Notes: generated from the sequence alone by a model not told the origin. 64,000 bases of DNA from Parasedimentitalea maritima (GCF_005771405.1 NZ_VAUA01000004.1:124001-188000), one strand, 5' to 3'. Shown: positions 8,346 to 17,725, numbered from the stretch's first letter. Made by a program: numbers and translations.

Positions 8346-9194
8346 ATGAGCCGGATCGACCGCCGCGCACTGTTTACTTCGGGTGCTGCTGCTGCATTGC
8401 TGGCCGCAACTGGAACGTCGTTGTCCGCGGCGCCGCAGCCGGGCGGCACATTGCGGTTGGCTGTGCCACGCGAAGGTGGCTTTCTTAATTTGGTGGCGCG
8501 CGGAGCCCTGTATCATACCCTGACCGAAATTGCGCCCGATGGGGTTTTGCGCGGTGAGCTGGCCAGTAAATGGCGAAGCAATTCGGATGCACGTGTCTGG
8601 ACATTCGATCTGCGCGCAGGTGTTCGTTTTCATGATGGCCAGTCAATGACAGCAAATGATGTTGCGGCTTCGCTATTGGCGCATGATCTGCCTGAAAGCG
8701 CGAAGATCCAGCACGTTACTGTTCTTTCTGATCAGAAATTGAAGCTAGAGTTAGTGATATCAAACCCTGGTTTCCCATATCTATTGGCTGACCCATCGCT
8801 CATCATTGCTCGCGCGGGTCATATTGATGCGCCACTGTCAGTGGCTTGCGGTACAGGTTGCTACCATGTCGAGCATTTTCAGGAAGACCGGCACTTTCGC
8901 GCAACGAAGTTCGAGAGGAACCATAAAGACGGACAGGCAGGGTGGGCAGATCAGATCGAAGTGATTGTGATCCCAGACGCATCAGTTCGCGCCGAGGCCC
9001 TGCGCGATGGGTATGTTGATATATCGGCTCTACCTGATCCCAGCGGCCTGATTAAGCGAGGGGATTTCCGCTATCTGCCGTCCCAGCAGGAAATGGCGCT
9101 GGCGACTCACTCAGGAATTGGTGTGCCAAAAGTGATTGGCAAGCGGGTTGCATTAGACGACGGCCGTATTGCTGAACGGTGGTGGCGGGTCTAA
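8346..9194 (+). CDS. Short ABC-type peptide-binding protein (SBP family 5, Tat-like signal)
   Basis: 282 residues. The N-terminus MSRIDRRALFTSGAAAALLA has the twin-arginine and hydrophobic pattern of a Tat signal, with cleavage near SAAP. The mature part opens GGTLRLAV and contains WTFDLRAGVRFHDGQSMTANDV, the diagnostic family 5 motif. Full-length members are about 500 residues, so this one has only the first half plus a short tail. The frame is clean with no sign of a frameshift. No permease or ATPase genes are nearby. It may be a reduced binding protein that pairs with a transporter elsewhere, or a diverged relic. The start at 8346 is one base after the pip stop. Confidence 0.75.
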   Translation: MSRIDRRALFTSGAAAALLAATGTSLSAAPQPGGTLRLAVPREGGFLNLVARGALYHTLTEIAPDGVLRGELASKWRSNSDARVWTFDLRAGVRFHDGQSMTANDVAASLLAHDLPESAKIQHVTVLSDQKLKLELVISNPGFPYLLADPSLIIARAGHIDAPLSVACGTGCYHVEHFQEDRHFRATKFERNHKDGQAGWADQIEVIVIPDASVRAEALRDGYVDISALPDPSGLIKRGDFRYLPSQQEMALATHSGIGVPKVIGKRVALDDGRIAERWWRV

Positions 9195-9225
9195 ATGTTA
9201 CTGCCTCTCAATGCCTCGGGAGGAG

Positions 9226-9359
9226 GTAATTGGGACGAGAAGAACTGAGGGCTTGCAGATTCGCTCAGTCCCGCCTATATCCCAATTCAACAGCGGCGCG
9301 TCGGGCCTTGGGTACGAAGCACCATCGGAATTTTCGACGGGCCGCGCGCCCGTTTTTTT
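9226..9359 (+). promoter_or_regulatory. Structured leader upstream of rimP (possible attenuator)
   Basis: An outer perfect 8-bp stem joins 9228-9235 (aattggga) to 9280-9287 (tcccaatt). It encloses a 6-bp stem, actgag 9244-9249 with ctcagt 9264-9269. Downstream, ggcgcg at 9295-9300 is complementary to cgcgcc at 9345-9350, which lies inside the terminator at 9337-9359, so alternative pairing could open the terminator. Attenuated or NusA-controlled leaders before rimP-nusA operons are known in other bacteria. I do not recognise this one as a named RNA family. It could instead be a small RNA or the 3' end of the preceding operon. Confidence 0.5.
9337..9359 (+). terminator. Strong intrinsic terminator just before rimP
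   Basis: A perfect stem acgggc (9337-9342) / gcccgt (9348-9353), a 5-nt loop and seven T residues (9353-9359). It lies 25 nt before the rimP ATG, too close to allow an ordinary separate promoter and untranslated leader comfortably between them. Confidence 0.85.
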
Positions 9360-9383
9360 GTGCTGTAACGCATGTGATGGATC

Positions 9384-9965
9384 ATGATGACAAACGACCT
9401 GATTGCCAAAGCTGCCATTGATCGCCGTATGGCCGAGATTATCACTCCTGTGATTGAAGATCTTGGTTATGAGTTGGTGCGTGTCCGACTGATGTCCGGT
9501 AAAACAACCGCTTTGCAGATCATGGCTGACAAGCCTGAAGGTGGCATTGAGGTGGATGACTGCGCCGTGATCTCAAATGCTGTGAGTGCAGTTTTGGATG
9601 TAGAAGATCCGATCCTAGACGCTTATGCTCTAGAGGTATCCAGCCCGGGAATCGACCGACCGCTGACACGGCTGAAAGATTTCGCCATGTTTGAAGGATA
9701 TGAAGCCAAGATCGAGACTGGTGAACTGATCGGTGGTCGGCGTCGTTTTAAAGGCGAACTGGCGGGTGTCGAAGGCGAAGAGGTGCTGATCAACGTTGAA
9801 GAAGGCACCATTGGATTGCAGTTCGACTGGTTGAGCGATGCCAAATTGGTGTTGACCGACGAGTTGATCAAGGAAATGTTGCGCCAGCGTAAAGATGCAG
9901 GCGCTTTGAACGAGAATGCATTCGACGAGATCGAGACCGAAGGGTCCGAAGAGGAGAAAGAATAA
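9384..9965 (+). CDS. rimP: Ribosome maturation factor RimP
   Basis: 193 residues. It assists 30S subunit maturation. The signatures are [11 protein letters not shown] near the N-terminus, and [23 protein letters not shown] with [15 protein letters not shown] in the middle (shown in parts: SSPGIDRPL). The C-terminal SH3-like domain is followed by an acidic tail ([12 protein letters not shown]) typical of alphaproteobacterial forms. Two consecutive ATGs exist; the first, at 9384, is used. It is the first gene of rimP-nusA-ylxR-infB and its stop overlaps nusA as TAATG. Confidence 0.95.
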   Translation: MMTNDLIAKAAIDRRMAEIITPVIEDLGYELVRVRLMSGKTTALQIMADKPEGGIEVDDCAVISNAVSAVLDVEDPILDAYALEVSSPGIDRPLTRLKDFAMFEGYEAKIETGELIGGRRRFKGELAGVEGEEVLINVEEGTIGLQFDWLSDAKLVLTDELIKEMLRQRKDAGALNENAFDEIETEGSEEEKE

Positions 9966-11593
9966 TGGCAATCACCTCTGCTAACCAGCTGGAACTCTTG
10001 CAGACCGCCGAAGCGGTAGCCCGCGAGAAGATGATCGACCCCAGCCTGGTTGTCGACGCGATGGAAGAAAGCTTGGCCCGAGCAGCCAAGAGCCGTTACG
10101 GTAGCGAAATGGATATCCGGGTAGCGATCGACCGCAAAACCGGTAAAGCCACATTTACCCGTGTGCGCACAGTGGTCGAGGATGAAGAGCTGGAGAATTA
10201 CCAGTCTGAATTCACCGTCGAACAAGCCAAGCAATACATGGCAGAGCCAGAAGTTGGCGCGACTTTCGTCGAAGAAGTGCCGCCAGTTGAAATGGGCCGT
10301 ATTGCGGCGCAGTCAGCCAAGCAGGTGATTCTGCAGAAAATTCGTGAAGCGGAACGTGACCGTCAGTTCGAAGAGTTCAAAGACCGCGCTGGCAGCATTA
10401 TCAATGGGCTGGTCAAACGTGAAGAATATGGCAACGTCATCGTTGACGTGGGCGCCGGCGAAGCAATTCTGCGCCGCAACGAGAAGATCGGTCGCGAGAG
10501 CTATCGCCCGAACGACCGCATCCGGTGCTACATCAAGGACGTGCGCCGCGAGCCTCGTGGCCCGCAGATTTTCCTGAGCCGGACAGCCCCTGAGTTTATG
10601 GCAGAGCTGTTCAAGATGGAGGTGCCTGAAATCTATGATGGCATCATCGACATCAAAGCCGTAGCACGTGACCCTGGTTCGCGCGCCAAGATCGCTGTGA
10701 TTTCATATGACGGCTCGATTGATCCGGTTGGTGCTTGTGTTGGTATGCGCGGTAGCCGTGTTCAGGCTGTTGTGAACGAACTACAAGGCGAAAAGATCGA
10801 CATCATTCCATGGAATGATGATCAACCGACGTTCCTTGTAAATGCGTTGCAGCCTGCCGAAGTTTCCAAAGTTGTTCTGGATGAAGAAGCTGGAAAAATC
10901 GAAGTTGTGGTACCTGAAGAACAGCTGAGCTTGGCGATTGGTCGCCGTGGCCAGAACGTTCGCCTTGCGTCCCAGCTGACTGGTCTTGATATCGACATCA
11001 TGACTGAAGAAGAAGAAAGCGCCCGTCGCCAGAAAGAATTTGAGGCCCGCACTGGGTTGTTCATGGAAGTTCTGGATCTGGACGAGTTCTTTGCTCAGCT
11101 TCTGGTGTCAGAAGGCTTTACCAACCTTGAAGAAGTCGCCTACGTCGAGCTAGATGAGTTGCTCGTCATTGATGGTGTGGATGACGCGACAGCTGCTGAA
11201 CTGCAAGCCCGCGCGCGTGACCATATTGAAGCGCAGGCCAAAGCGGCCATCGAAGCGGCCCGGGCTCTGGGTGTTGAGGACAGCTTGATCAACTTTGAGG
11301 GTCTGACCCCGAAAATGATTGAGGCTCTGGCCCAAGACGGCGTTAAGACGCTGGAAGATTTTGCAACCTGTGCTGATTGGGAACTTGCCGGAGGCTGGAC
11401 CACTGAGAACGGAGAGCGAATCAAAGATGACGGCATTCTAGAGCCCTTTGAGATGTCGCTAGAAGAAGCACAAACATTGGTCATGACAGCACGTGTTCTG
11501 TTGGGCTGGGTTGATCCGGCAGATTTGGAAGTGGAAGAAGAAGTTTCCGAAGATGCAGATGAAGATGAACAACAATCGGAGGCCGAGGCCTGA
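9965..11593 (+). CDS. nusA: Transcription termination/antitermination factor NusA
   Basis: 542 residues. The order is an N-terminal RNA polymerase-binding domain (residues 1-125), an S1 domain (about 135-200, IINGLVKREEYGNVIVDVG), two KH domains (GACVGMRGSRVQAVVNEL near 260 and LAIGRRGQNVRLASQLTG near 325), and two helix-hairpin-helix-like acidic repeats (about 360-505). The protein ends in a very acidic tail (about 515-542). It binds RNA polymerase and nascent RNA at pauses and terminators. A role in regulating its own leader is known in other bacteria and would fit the structured leader here. Confidence 0.97.
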   Translation: MAITSANQLELLQTAEAVAREKMIDPSLVVDAMEESLARAAKSRYGSEMDIRVAIDRKTGKATFTRVRTVVEDEELENYQSEFTVEQAKQYMAEPEVGATFVEEVPPVEMGRIAAQSAKQVILQKIREAERDRQFEEFKDRAGSIINGLVKREEYGNVIVDVGAGEAILRRNEKIGRESYRPNDRIRCYIKDVRREPRGPQIFLSRTAPEFMAELFKMEVPEIYDGIIDIKAVARDPGSRAKIAVISYDGSIDPVGACVGMRGSRVQAVVNELQGEKIDIIPWNDDQPTFLVNALQPAEVSKVVLDEEAGKIEVVVPEEQLSLAIGRRGQNVRLASQLTGLDIDIMTEEEESARRQKEFEARTGLFMEVLDLDEFFAQLLVSEGFTNLEEVAYVELDELLVIDGVDDATAAELQARARDHIEAQAKAAIEAARALGVEDSLINFEGLTPKMIEALAQDGVKTLEDFATCADWELAGGWTTENGERIKDDGILEPFEMSLEEAQTLVMTARVLLGWVDPADLEVEEEVSEDADEDEQQSEAEA

Positions 11594-11610
11594 TTTCAGG
11601 CCTCGAGTGT

Positions 11611-12246
11611 TTGAACATGGGTGGCGCTAGCAACTCAATGGACCTGAGTAGTGGTCCAGATCGCAAATGTCTTGCCACAGGTGAGGTGCAGCCAAAACAC
11701 GGATTGGTGCGTTTTGTCGTCGGTCCGGATGGGCAGGTCGTTGCGGATATTATGGGTAAGCTACCCGGTCGTGGGGTCTATGTGACCGCCGAGCGGGAAG
11801 CTCTTGAAGTTGCAGTAAAGAAAAAACTCTTTTCGCGCGGTTTTAAAACCCAGGTGACAATGCCTGATGGGCTGGTTGATGAGGTGGAGCGGCAGATTCT
11901 GCGCCGCCTGGTCGAGTTGCTCAGTCTGGCGCGTAAGTCAGGGGCAGCAGTAGGTGGCTATGAAAAAGTCAAAGACTGGCTGTCCAAAGAAGAGGCCCAG
12001 GTGCTGATACAAGCCATAGATGGGTCCGGGCGTGGTAAGTCAAAATTGAGCACGCCACACTTAGGTAGCTATATTGGTTGCCTAACCGCAGATGAACTAG
12101 GCATGGCTTTTGGCCGAGAAACTGTGATACATGCAGCGCTCGCCTCTGGTGGACTCAGCAAACGTGTTGTAGAGGAAGCGCAGCGATTGCAGGGCATGCG
12201 TAAAACAGTGGGCGGCAACGGCCGCACAGAAGGATACAAATCTTAA
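11611..12246 (+). CDS. YlxR (DUF448)-type RNA-binding protein with L7Ae-like C-terminus
   Basis: 211 residues. The N-terminal YlxR domain shows DRKCLATGE and [18 protein letters not shown]. The C-terminal half (about 100-190) looks like an L7Ae/L30e-type RNA-binding fold ([18 protein letters not shown]). The fusion is usual in alphaproteobacteria. The ATG at 11611 is used, and an in-frame ATG at residue 10 is a possible shorter start. It sits between nusA and infB, the normal position, and overlaps infB as TAATG. The exact function is unsettled; YlxR homologues have been linked to RNase P and to transcriptional effects. Confidence 0.9.
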   Translation: MNMGGASNSMDLSSGPDRKCLATGEVQPKHGLVRFVVGPDGQVVADIMGKLPGRGVYVTAEREALEVAVKKKLFSRGFKTQVTMPDGLVDEVERQILRRLVELLSLARKSGAAVGGYEKVKDWLSKEEAQVLIQAIDGSGRGKSKLSTPHLGSYIGCLTADELGMAFGRETVIHAALASGGLSKRVVEEAQRLQGMRKTVGGNGRTEGYKS

Positions 12247-14729
12247 TGAGCGATAGTGACGGCAAAAAGACTTTGGGACTTCGTGGTGGGGCCCGGCCCG
12301 GGAACGTGAAACAGAGTTTCAGCCATGGTCGGACCAAGAGTGTCGTGGTGGAAACCAAGCGTAAGCGCGTTGTGGTCCCCAAGCCGGGTGCCGGCCGGGG
12401 TGGTTCGAGTTCTGCCCCTGTTGGTGATCCATCACGTCGGCCTGCTGGTATCACCGATGTAGAAATGGCTCGCCGACTAAAAGCGGTGCAGCTCGCCAAG
12501 GCACGTGAAGCGGAAGATATCGCTAAACGAGCGGCTGAAGAAAAAGAACGCGAAGAAAGTCGTGCGCGCCGCCGAGCCGAAATGGAGCAGAAGGAACGTG
12601 AACAGCGTGAAGCTGAAGAGCGTGCCAAAGCTAAAATCGAAGAAGCAGAGCGCAAGAAGCGCGAAGCTGAAGTGGCAGCTGAACGAGCTGCTCCTGCCCC
12701 TGTTGCGGAAAAACCAGCTGGTGCTGCACCGCGTACTGCGAACTTTGGGAAACCAGCCCCTGCAGCTACGCCGCGTAAATCAGATCGTGAGCGGGATCAG
12801 CGCCAAAACCGTGGCAAAGGCCAAGCGGACAGTCGTCGGTCGGGTAAACTGACATTGGGTCAGGCCACTGGTGGTGCCGGTAACCGTCACCGTTCAATGG
12901 CGTCGATGAAGCGCAAGCAAGAACGTGCCCGTCAAAAAGCCATGGGTACAGTTGAGCGCGAAAAGGTATTCCGCGAAGTTCAGCTTCCAGAAGCCATTTT
13001 GGTGTCTGAATTGGCGATCCGGATGGCGGAACGTGTTGGTGATGTTGTTAAGTCGCTGATGAACATGGGTCTGATGGTTACTCAGAACCAGACCATCGAC
13101 GCTGACACAGCGGAACTGATCATCGAGGAATTCGGCCACAAGATGGTACGGGTTTCGGATTCAGACGTTGAAGACGTAATCAACGAAATCGATGACAAAG
13201 ATGAAGACCTGAAGCCGCGGCCACCTGTCGTGACTATCATGGGCCACGTTGATCACGGTAAGACTTCGATCCTGGATGCGATCCGCGACGCGCGGGTTGT
13301 GGCTGGCGAGGCTGGGGGTATTACCCAGCATATCGGTGCCTATCAGGTACAAACTAAAGAGGGCGCAGTCCTTAGCTTCCTGGATACTCCTGGCCACGCG
13401 GCATTTACATCAATGCGCTCGCGCGGTGCGGATGTGACTGACATCGTGATCTTGGTTGTTGCTGCTGATGATGCGGTCATGCCGCAGACCATCGAAGCGA
13501 TCAACCACGCCCAAGCTGCTAACGTGCCGATGATTGTTGCAATCAACAAAATCGACAAACCTGCTGCGAACCCGACCAAAGTGCGCACCGATCTGCTGCA
13601 GCACTCGGTTATCGTTGAAGAAATGTCTGGTGAAGTTCAGGACGTTGAAGTCTCGGCGACCACTGGTCAGGGGCTAGACCAACTGCTGGAAGCCATTGCG
13701 CTGCAAGCAGAAATTCTGGAACTGAAAGCTAACCCTGATCGTGCTGCCCAAGGTGCCGTGATTGAGGCTCAGTTGGATGTTGGCCGTGGACCGGTTGCGA
13801 CTGTTCTGGTTCAGAACGGTACTCTGCGCCAAGGCGATATCTTTGTTGTAGGCGAGCAGTACGGTAAGGTCCGTGCGCTGATCAACGACAAGGGCGAGCG
13901 GATCAAAGAAGCCGGTCCTTCGGTTCCTGTTGAGGTTCTGGGCCTGAACGGTACACCTGAAGCAGGCGACGTGTTGAACGTGACCGAAACCGAAGCTCAG
14001 GCACGTGAAATTGCCGAGTATCGGGCACAGGCAGCGAAAGACAAGCGCGCTGCTGCTGGCGCTGCGACTACCCTGGAACAGCTGATGGCTAAGGCTAAAG
14101 ATGACGAAAACGTCTCTGAGTTGCCTATTCTGGTTAAAGCAGACGTGCAGGGTTCAGCCGAAGCGATCGTTCAGGCGATGGCCAAAATCGGTAACGACGA
14201 AGTTCGGGTCCGCGTTCTGCACTCAGGTGTTGGTGCGATCACTGAAACCGATATCGGCCTTGCCGAAGCATCGGGTGCACCAGTGTTTGGCTTTAACGTT
14301 CGTGCCAATACATCGGCCCGTAACACTGCCAACCAAAAGGGCGTAGAGATCCGGTACTACTCTGTGATCTATGACTTGGTTGATGATGTCAAAGCGGCTG
14401 CATCTGGCCTGTTGAGCAACGAAATTCGCGAGAACTTTATCGGTTACGCGAATATCAAAGAGGTCTTCAAGGTTACTGGCATCGGCAAAGTCGCTGGTTG
14501 TCTGGTTACCGAAGGTGTGGCGCGTCGTTCTGCGGGTGTCCGTCTGCTGCGCGACAACGTAGTTATCCACGAAGGCACACTGAAAACTCTGAAGCGCTTT
14601 AAGGATGAAGTGCCCGAAGTTCAGTCTGGTCAAGAATGTGGTATGGCATTTGAAAACTACGACGATATTCGACCTGACGATGTTATCGAAATCTTCGAAC
14701 GCGAAGAAGTGACCAGAACGCTTAAGTAA
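12246..14729 (+). CDS. infB: Translation initiation factor IF-2
   Basis: 827 residues. A long basic and alanine/glutamate-rich N-terminal region (about 1-240) includes a predicted coiled coil of A-K-R-E repeats at about 75-160. The GTPase domain follows, with G1 GHVDHGKT (near 333), G3 DTPGHAAF, G4 NKIDKP and the effector region [12 protein letters not shown]. The C-terminal domains end in [11 protein letters not shown]. It brings initiator tRNA to the 30S subunit. It is the last gene of the operon and is followed 23 bp later by an intrinsic terminator. Confidence 0.97.
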   Translation: MSDSDGKKTLGLRGGARPGNVKQSFSHGRTKSVVVETKRKRVVVPKPGAGRGGSSSAPVGDPSRRPAGITDVEMARRLKAVQLAKAREAEDIAKRAAEEKEREESRARRRAEMEQKEREQREAEERAKAKIEEAERKKREAEVAAERAAPAPVAEKPAGAAPRTANFGKPAPAATPRKSDRERDQRQNRGKGQADSRRSGKLTLGQATGGAGNRHRSMASMKRKQERARQKAMGTVEREKVFREVQLPEAILVSELAIRMAERVGDVVKSLMNMGLMVTQNQTIDADTAELIIEEFGHKMVRVSDSDVEDVINEIDDKDEDLKPRPPVVTIMGHVDHGKTSILDAIRDARVVAGEAGGITQHIGAYQVQTKEGAVLSFLDTPGHAAFTSMRSRGADVTDIVILVVAADDAVMPQTIEAINHAQAANVPMIVAINKIDKPAANPTKVRTDLLQHSVIVEEMSGEVQDVEVSATTGQGLDQLLEAIALQAEILELKANPDRAAQGAVIEAQLDVGRGPVATVLVQNGTLRQGDIFVVGEQYGKVRALINDKGERIKEAGPSVPVEVLGLNGTPEAGDVLNVTETEAQAREIAEYRAQAAKDKRAAAGAATTLEQLMAKAKDDENVSELPILVKADVQGSAEAIVQAMAKIGNDEVRVRVLHSGVGAITETDIGLAEASGAPVFGFNVRANTSARNTANQKGVEIRYYSVIYDLVDDVKAAASGLLSNEIRENFIGYANIKEVFKVTGIGKVAGCLVTEGVARRSAGVRLLRDNVVIHEGTLKTLKRFKDEVPEVQSGQECGMAFENYDDIRPDDVIEIFEREEVTRTLK

Positions 14730-14752
14730 ATTGACATAGCGTTCTACTTAAG

Positions 14753-14779
14753 AAACCCCGGCCTAGCGCTGGGGTTTTT
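14753..14779 (+). terminator. Terminator of the rimP-infB operon
   Basis: The stem aaacccc (14753-14759) / ggggttt (14771-14777) has an 11-nt loop and ends in five T residues (14775-14779). A further inverted pair, cttaagta / tacttaag at 14721-14728 / 14745-14752, overlaps the infB stop. Confidence 0.85.
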
Positions 14780-14800
14780 CGTTGCGCCTATATAAGAAAA

Positions 14801-14825
14801 GAGGGCTACTTCTGGAGTAGCCCTC
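14801..14825 (-). terminator. Terminator of the 44-residue gene
   Basis: A perfect 10-bp stem, gagggctact / agtagccctc, with a 5-nt loop. On the minus strand it is followed by TTTTCTTAT, and it lies 35 bp after the small gene's stop. Together with the plus-strand terminator at 14753-14779 it separates two convergent units. Confidence 0.8.
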
Positions 14826-14860
14826 GCAAATCTGTGCCGTGAGTGTGGTAGGTAGAAGTG

Positions 14861-14995
14861 TTACGCCGCCGCTTTGATTGGACGACCTTCGTATACTTTT
14901 TGGCCGACTTTTACGGCGATTTTTCCATCTGGTAGTGCACGGACATAGGTGCCTTGAACTGAAACACATGAGCCCATTGTGATTGTACGTAGCAT
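14861..14995 (-). CDS. Small hypothetical protein, 44 residues
   Basis: ATG at 14995 preceded by GGAGGA 6 nt upstream, stop TAA at 14861. The product begins MLRTITMGSCVSVQGTYVRA and ends VYEGRPIKAAA. It is basic, with alternating hydrophobic residues suggesting a small beta-barrel or beta-hairpin, and has one cysteine and no transmembrane segment. The very good ribosome binding site, the dedicated terminator at 14801-14825 and the protein-like codon pattern argue that it is real. I do not recognise the family. I have an impression that similar short proteins exist in other Rhodobacterales, but this is unverified. The 185 bp upstream (14996-15180) hold no other gene that I can support. Confidence 0.7.
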   Translation of the reverse strand: MLRTITMGSCVSVQGTYVRALPDGKIAVKVGQKVYEGRPIKAAA

Positions 14996-15180
14996 GTCAA
15001 ATCCTCCCCAAAGGAACTACATTGGAATAAGTCTAACCCTAGTTGACATGATTTTGACACAATAAACGTTAACAAAGTGTTCATAAATCCCGCCAAACTT
15101 TACCTAATTGGCGCACATATGACGAAAAGACACTATATGAGGTGGTTTGCCATGAATGGTTCAAGCCGCGAGCGACATTT

Positions 15181-15579
15181 TTAGATCCAGTCGCGCAGCA
15201 CCGGAATTAGAGGTACATCAGCTGCCGGCATTGGATAACTTCTTAAATCTCCGGGTCTGACCCACTTAAGTGTCTGATCTTCTTGAGGATGCGGTATGCC
15301 CTGCCACTTTCGGCAAGCAAAGAGCGGCATCAACAAATGAAAGTCATCATAGCTGTGACTCGCAAATGTCAGCGGAGCCAAGCACGAAGACCAGGTGTTG
15401 ATACCTAGTTCTTCTTCTAACTCCCGGATTAAAGCTGCTTCTGGGGTTTCGCCTAGCTCTACTTTGCCACCTGGAAACTCCCACAGGCCAGCCATAGACT
15501 TCCCCTCAGGACGCTGAGCAAGCAATACCCGCCCCTCAACGTCGATTAGGGCTACAGCCGAAACAAGAACCGTTTTCAT
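15181..15579 (-). CDS. mutT: Nudix hydrolase, MutT-type 8-oxo-dGTP diphosphatase
   Basis: 132 residues from the ATG at 15579. A full Nudix box is present, starting GGKVELGETPEAALIRELEE and ending ELGI. The opening VSAVALIDVEGRVLLAQRPEGK and FPGGK match MutT. It hydrolyses 8-oxo-dGTP and so prevents transversions. Its ATG overlaps the argJ stop as ATGA, and a longer start inside argJ is unlikely. It is the last gene of the parvulin-argJ-mutT unit. No terminator was recognised after it. Confidence 0.92.
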   Translation of the reverse strand: MKTVLVSAVALIDVEGRVLLAQRPEGKSMAGLWEFPGGKVELGETPEAALIRELEEELGINTWSSCLAPLTFASHSYDDFHLLMPLFACRKWQGIPHPQEDQTLKWVRPGDLRSYPMPAADVPLIPVLRDWI

Positions 15580-16802
15580 GATCGGTAATCCGCATTTATT
15601 TCTATATAGCCGTGGGTCAAATCGCAGGTCCATACGGTAGCTTTGCCATCGCCCAGCCCCAAGTCGACCTTAAGAATGATTTCGTCGCGCTTCATAAGTT
15701 CGGCGGCGTCCTCTTCACGGTAGTCAGGCGATACCCAGCCCTTTTCAGCTACAAGAACATCCCCAAATGAAATGGACAACAGATCACGGTCTGCCATCGC
15801 GCCAGATTTCCCAACGGCCATAACCACGCGCCCCCAATTTGGGTCTTCACCAGCGATGGCTGTCTTAACTAGAGGTGAGTTGGCAATCGAAAGTCCATGA
15901 ACTTTGGCTTCTGCATCTGAGACCGCACCGGTAACTTGAATTTCAACAAACTTAGTCGCGCCTTCTCCATCGCGAACAACCTGGTGCGCCAGATCCAGCA
16001 TTACGGATTCCAATGCGACAGCAAAGTCGTTGTTACCCTTAACGTCAACGCCTGACGCTCCGGTTGCACAGAGCATTAGGCTATCGGATGTTGAGGTGTC
16101 GCTGTCGACAGTGATGCAATTGAAGGAACGGTTGCAGAGTTTAGCCAGCAGCAATTGTAGGTCAGAGTCAGCCAGTTTGGCATCGGTGAAAATGTAGACC
16201 AGCATAGTGGCCATATCCGGCGCAATCATTCCCGAACCTTTGGCGATCCCTGCAATAGAGACCGTTTGACCGTCAACTTGGATCTGTGCCGATGCACCCT
16301 TCGCAAAGGTGTCGGTTGTCATGATGGCCTCAGCAGCGTCTTTGATCCCGACTTCATTAAGATCGTCCACCAAGCAGTTGATTTTGGCAGTTATGCGATC
16401 ATGAGGTAGCGGTTCGCCAATCACGCCAGTTGAGGCGGTAAAGACACGGGAGGCAGGCAAGCCGGTTGCTACTGCAACGGCCTCAGTGATCTCAGCCACT
16501 GAAGTTTGGCCAAAATGTCCGGTAAAAGCATTGGAGTTACCTGAATTGACCAAAATTGCTGTGCCCACCTGAGACTCAGCGCCTAGCTTATCCTGACAAT
16601 CGCGCACTGGTGCTGAGCGCGTGGCTGACTTGGTGAATACCCCAGCTACCGTGGTACCTGGATCCATTTGGGCCAGCATAACATCAGTCCGACCCTGATA
16701 CTTGACACCAGCCGCCGCCGAGGCAAAGCGAACTCCCTTGATAACAGGGAGATCCGGGAATGCAGCAGGTGCCAGAGGCGAGCGAGACAGCGATTGCGCC
16801 AT
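15576..16802 (-). CDS. argJ: Bifunctional glutamate N-acetyltransferase / amino-acid acetyltransferase
   Basis: 408 residues. The self-cleavage region GSGMIAPDMATMLVYIFTDA is present, where the chain splits before the catalytic Thr to give alpha and beta subunits. SGNSNAFTG and the C-terminal DLTHGYIEINADYRS are also ArgJ signatures. It transfers acetyl from acetyl-ornithine to glutamate in the cyclic arginine pathway. It follows the parvulin gene by 2 bp and overlaps mutT by 4 nt. Confidence 0.96.
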   Translation of the reverse strand: MAQSLSRSPLAPAAFPDLPVIKGVRFASAAAGVKYQGRTDVMLAQMDPGTTVAGVFTKSATRSAPVRDCQDKLGAESQVGTAILVNSGNSNAFTGHFGQTSVAEITEAVAVATGLPASRVFTASTGVIGEPLPHDRITAKINCLVDDLNEVGIKDAAEAIMTTDTFAKGASAQIQVDGQTVSIAGIAKGSGMIAPDMATMLVYIFTDAKLADSDLQLLLAKLCNRSFNCITVDSDTSTSDSLMLCATGASGVDVKGNNDFAVALESVMLDLAHQVVRDGEGATKFVEIQVTGAVSDAEAKVHGLSIANSPLVKTAIAGEDPNWGRVVMAVGKSGAMADRDLLSISFGDVLVAEKGWVSPDYREEDAAELMKRDEIILKVDLGLGDGKATVWTCDLTHGYIEINADYRS

Positions 16803-16804
16803 AG

Positions 16805-17656
16805 TTAGTTCCTTACGAGATCAAGGTTTTGAAGAATCGCCGGGTCTAGATCTTCAACTTCCGGACGCTCGATTTCAGCTGAGGTGGTTAGTTCGTTTAC
16901 ACGCGCTTCAACCGCTTCGTTTTGCAGCTTGGTGGCCAAATCTTCGCGAACAGCCTCAAACTCTGGAGCGGATGTTTTTCGGCGTTCATTCAAAATAATC
17001 ACGTGCCAGCCAAACTGTGTTTGGATGGGATCGGAGACCTCACCCGACTTTAACTTAAGCACGGCTTCTTCGAATTCGGGTACCATACGGCCTTTGCCAA
17101 ACCAACCAAGCTCGCCTCCACTGGGGCCAGAGGGGCCGGTAGATTTTTCTTGAGCAAGTGTTGCGAAGTTGGCGCCGGCATCCAGCTCCAATTTCACGAT
17201 TTGAGCTTCTTCTTCGGTTTCGACCAAAATGTGCGAAGCATTGAACTCATCGCCACCATCACCATCCGAGTATTCGGCATCATAAGCGGCGAGCAAATCT
17301 TCCTCGGTCGTAGCTTTTCGCATTACTGTTTCAATTACTTCTGCGGCAAGCAGTGACCGCGACTCGTTTTCAAGCGAGAGTTCGATGTAATGAGGAACTT
17401 CGCCGTGCAATGCTTGCTTTAGGGCCGTCTGTTGGATCAATTGGTCCAAAATCGCGTTGTATAAAACGTCTGCGGGCAGCTGTTGATACTGCGCGGGTAA
17501 TGTTGCGCGCGACAAAATCATGTGGCCAATAGTAATTTCTTCACCGTTAACAACGGCAACAACTGTATTGGCATGCGGGGCAGCTGTAACAGGTACCGGC
17601 AACATCAATAGAGCGGACATAGCCACACCGGACAAAAAAGTGATACCTTTGCGCAT
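16805..17656 (-). CDS. Exported parvulin-type peptidyl-prolyl isomerase
   Basis: 283 residues. The signal peptide is basic followed by hydrophobic (MRKGITFLSGVAMSALLMLP, cleavage near TAAP). A SurA/PrsA-like N-terminal helical region is followed by a parvulin domain at about 135-230, with FNASHILVETEEEAQ, GPSGGELGWFGKGRMVPEFE, and QTQFGWHVIILNERR. It probably helps fold exported or outer-membrane proteins in the periplasm. The divergent gene is secA, 177 bp away, which is the usual alphaproteobacterial layout. It heads an operon with argJ and mutT. Confidence 0.92.
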   Translation of the reverse strand: MRKGITFLSGVAMSALLMLPVPVTAAPHANTVVAVVNGEEITIGHMILSRATLPAQYQQLPADVLYNAILDQLIQQTALKQALHGEVPHYIELSLENESRSLLAAEVIETVMRKATTEEDLLAAYDAEYSDGDGGDEFNASHILVETEEEAQIVKLELDAGANFATLAQEKSTGPSGPSGGELGWFGKGRMVPEFEEAVLKLKSGEVSDPIQTQFGWHVIILNERRKTSAPEFEAVREDLATKLQNEAVEARVNELTTSAEIERPEVEDLDPAILQNLDLVRN

Positions 17657-17696
17657 TCAATTCTTCCTATTTTTATGCCGTAAAACGGGCATAGCG

Positions 17697-17725
17697 TTGA
17701 CACTGTATACCCTGCCGCTTACATC
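17697..17725 (+). promoter_or_regulatory. Possible sigma-70-type promoter for secA
   Basis: TTGACA at 17697-17702 is followed after 17 nt by TACATC. The -35 is perfect and the -10 is weak. It lies about 110 nt before the secA ATG in the only divergent spacer available. Confidence 0.45.

Noticed and set aside
9623-10234. Long minus-strand open frame across the rimP-nusA junction
   Set aside because: It is antisense to two confirmed core genes and its low-complexity Ser/Leu composition is the mirror of their codon bias.
12155-12655. Minus-strand open frame opposite the N-terminus of infB
   Set aside because: Its Ser/Arg/Ala repeats arise as the antisense of the lysine- and alanine-rich IF-2 N-terminal region.
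14721-14752. Inverted pair cttaagta / tacttaag over the infB stop as a regulatory site
   Set aside because: It is AT-rich and immediately before the real terminator, so it is better seen as part of the 3' end structure.
15043-15070. TTGACA-containing plus-strand promoter opposite the small gene
   Set aside because: No plus-strand gene follows, and the -10 match is weak.
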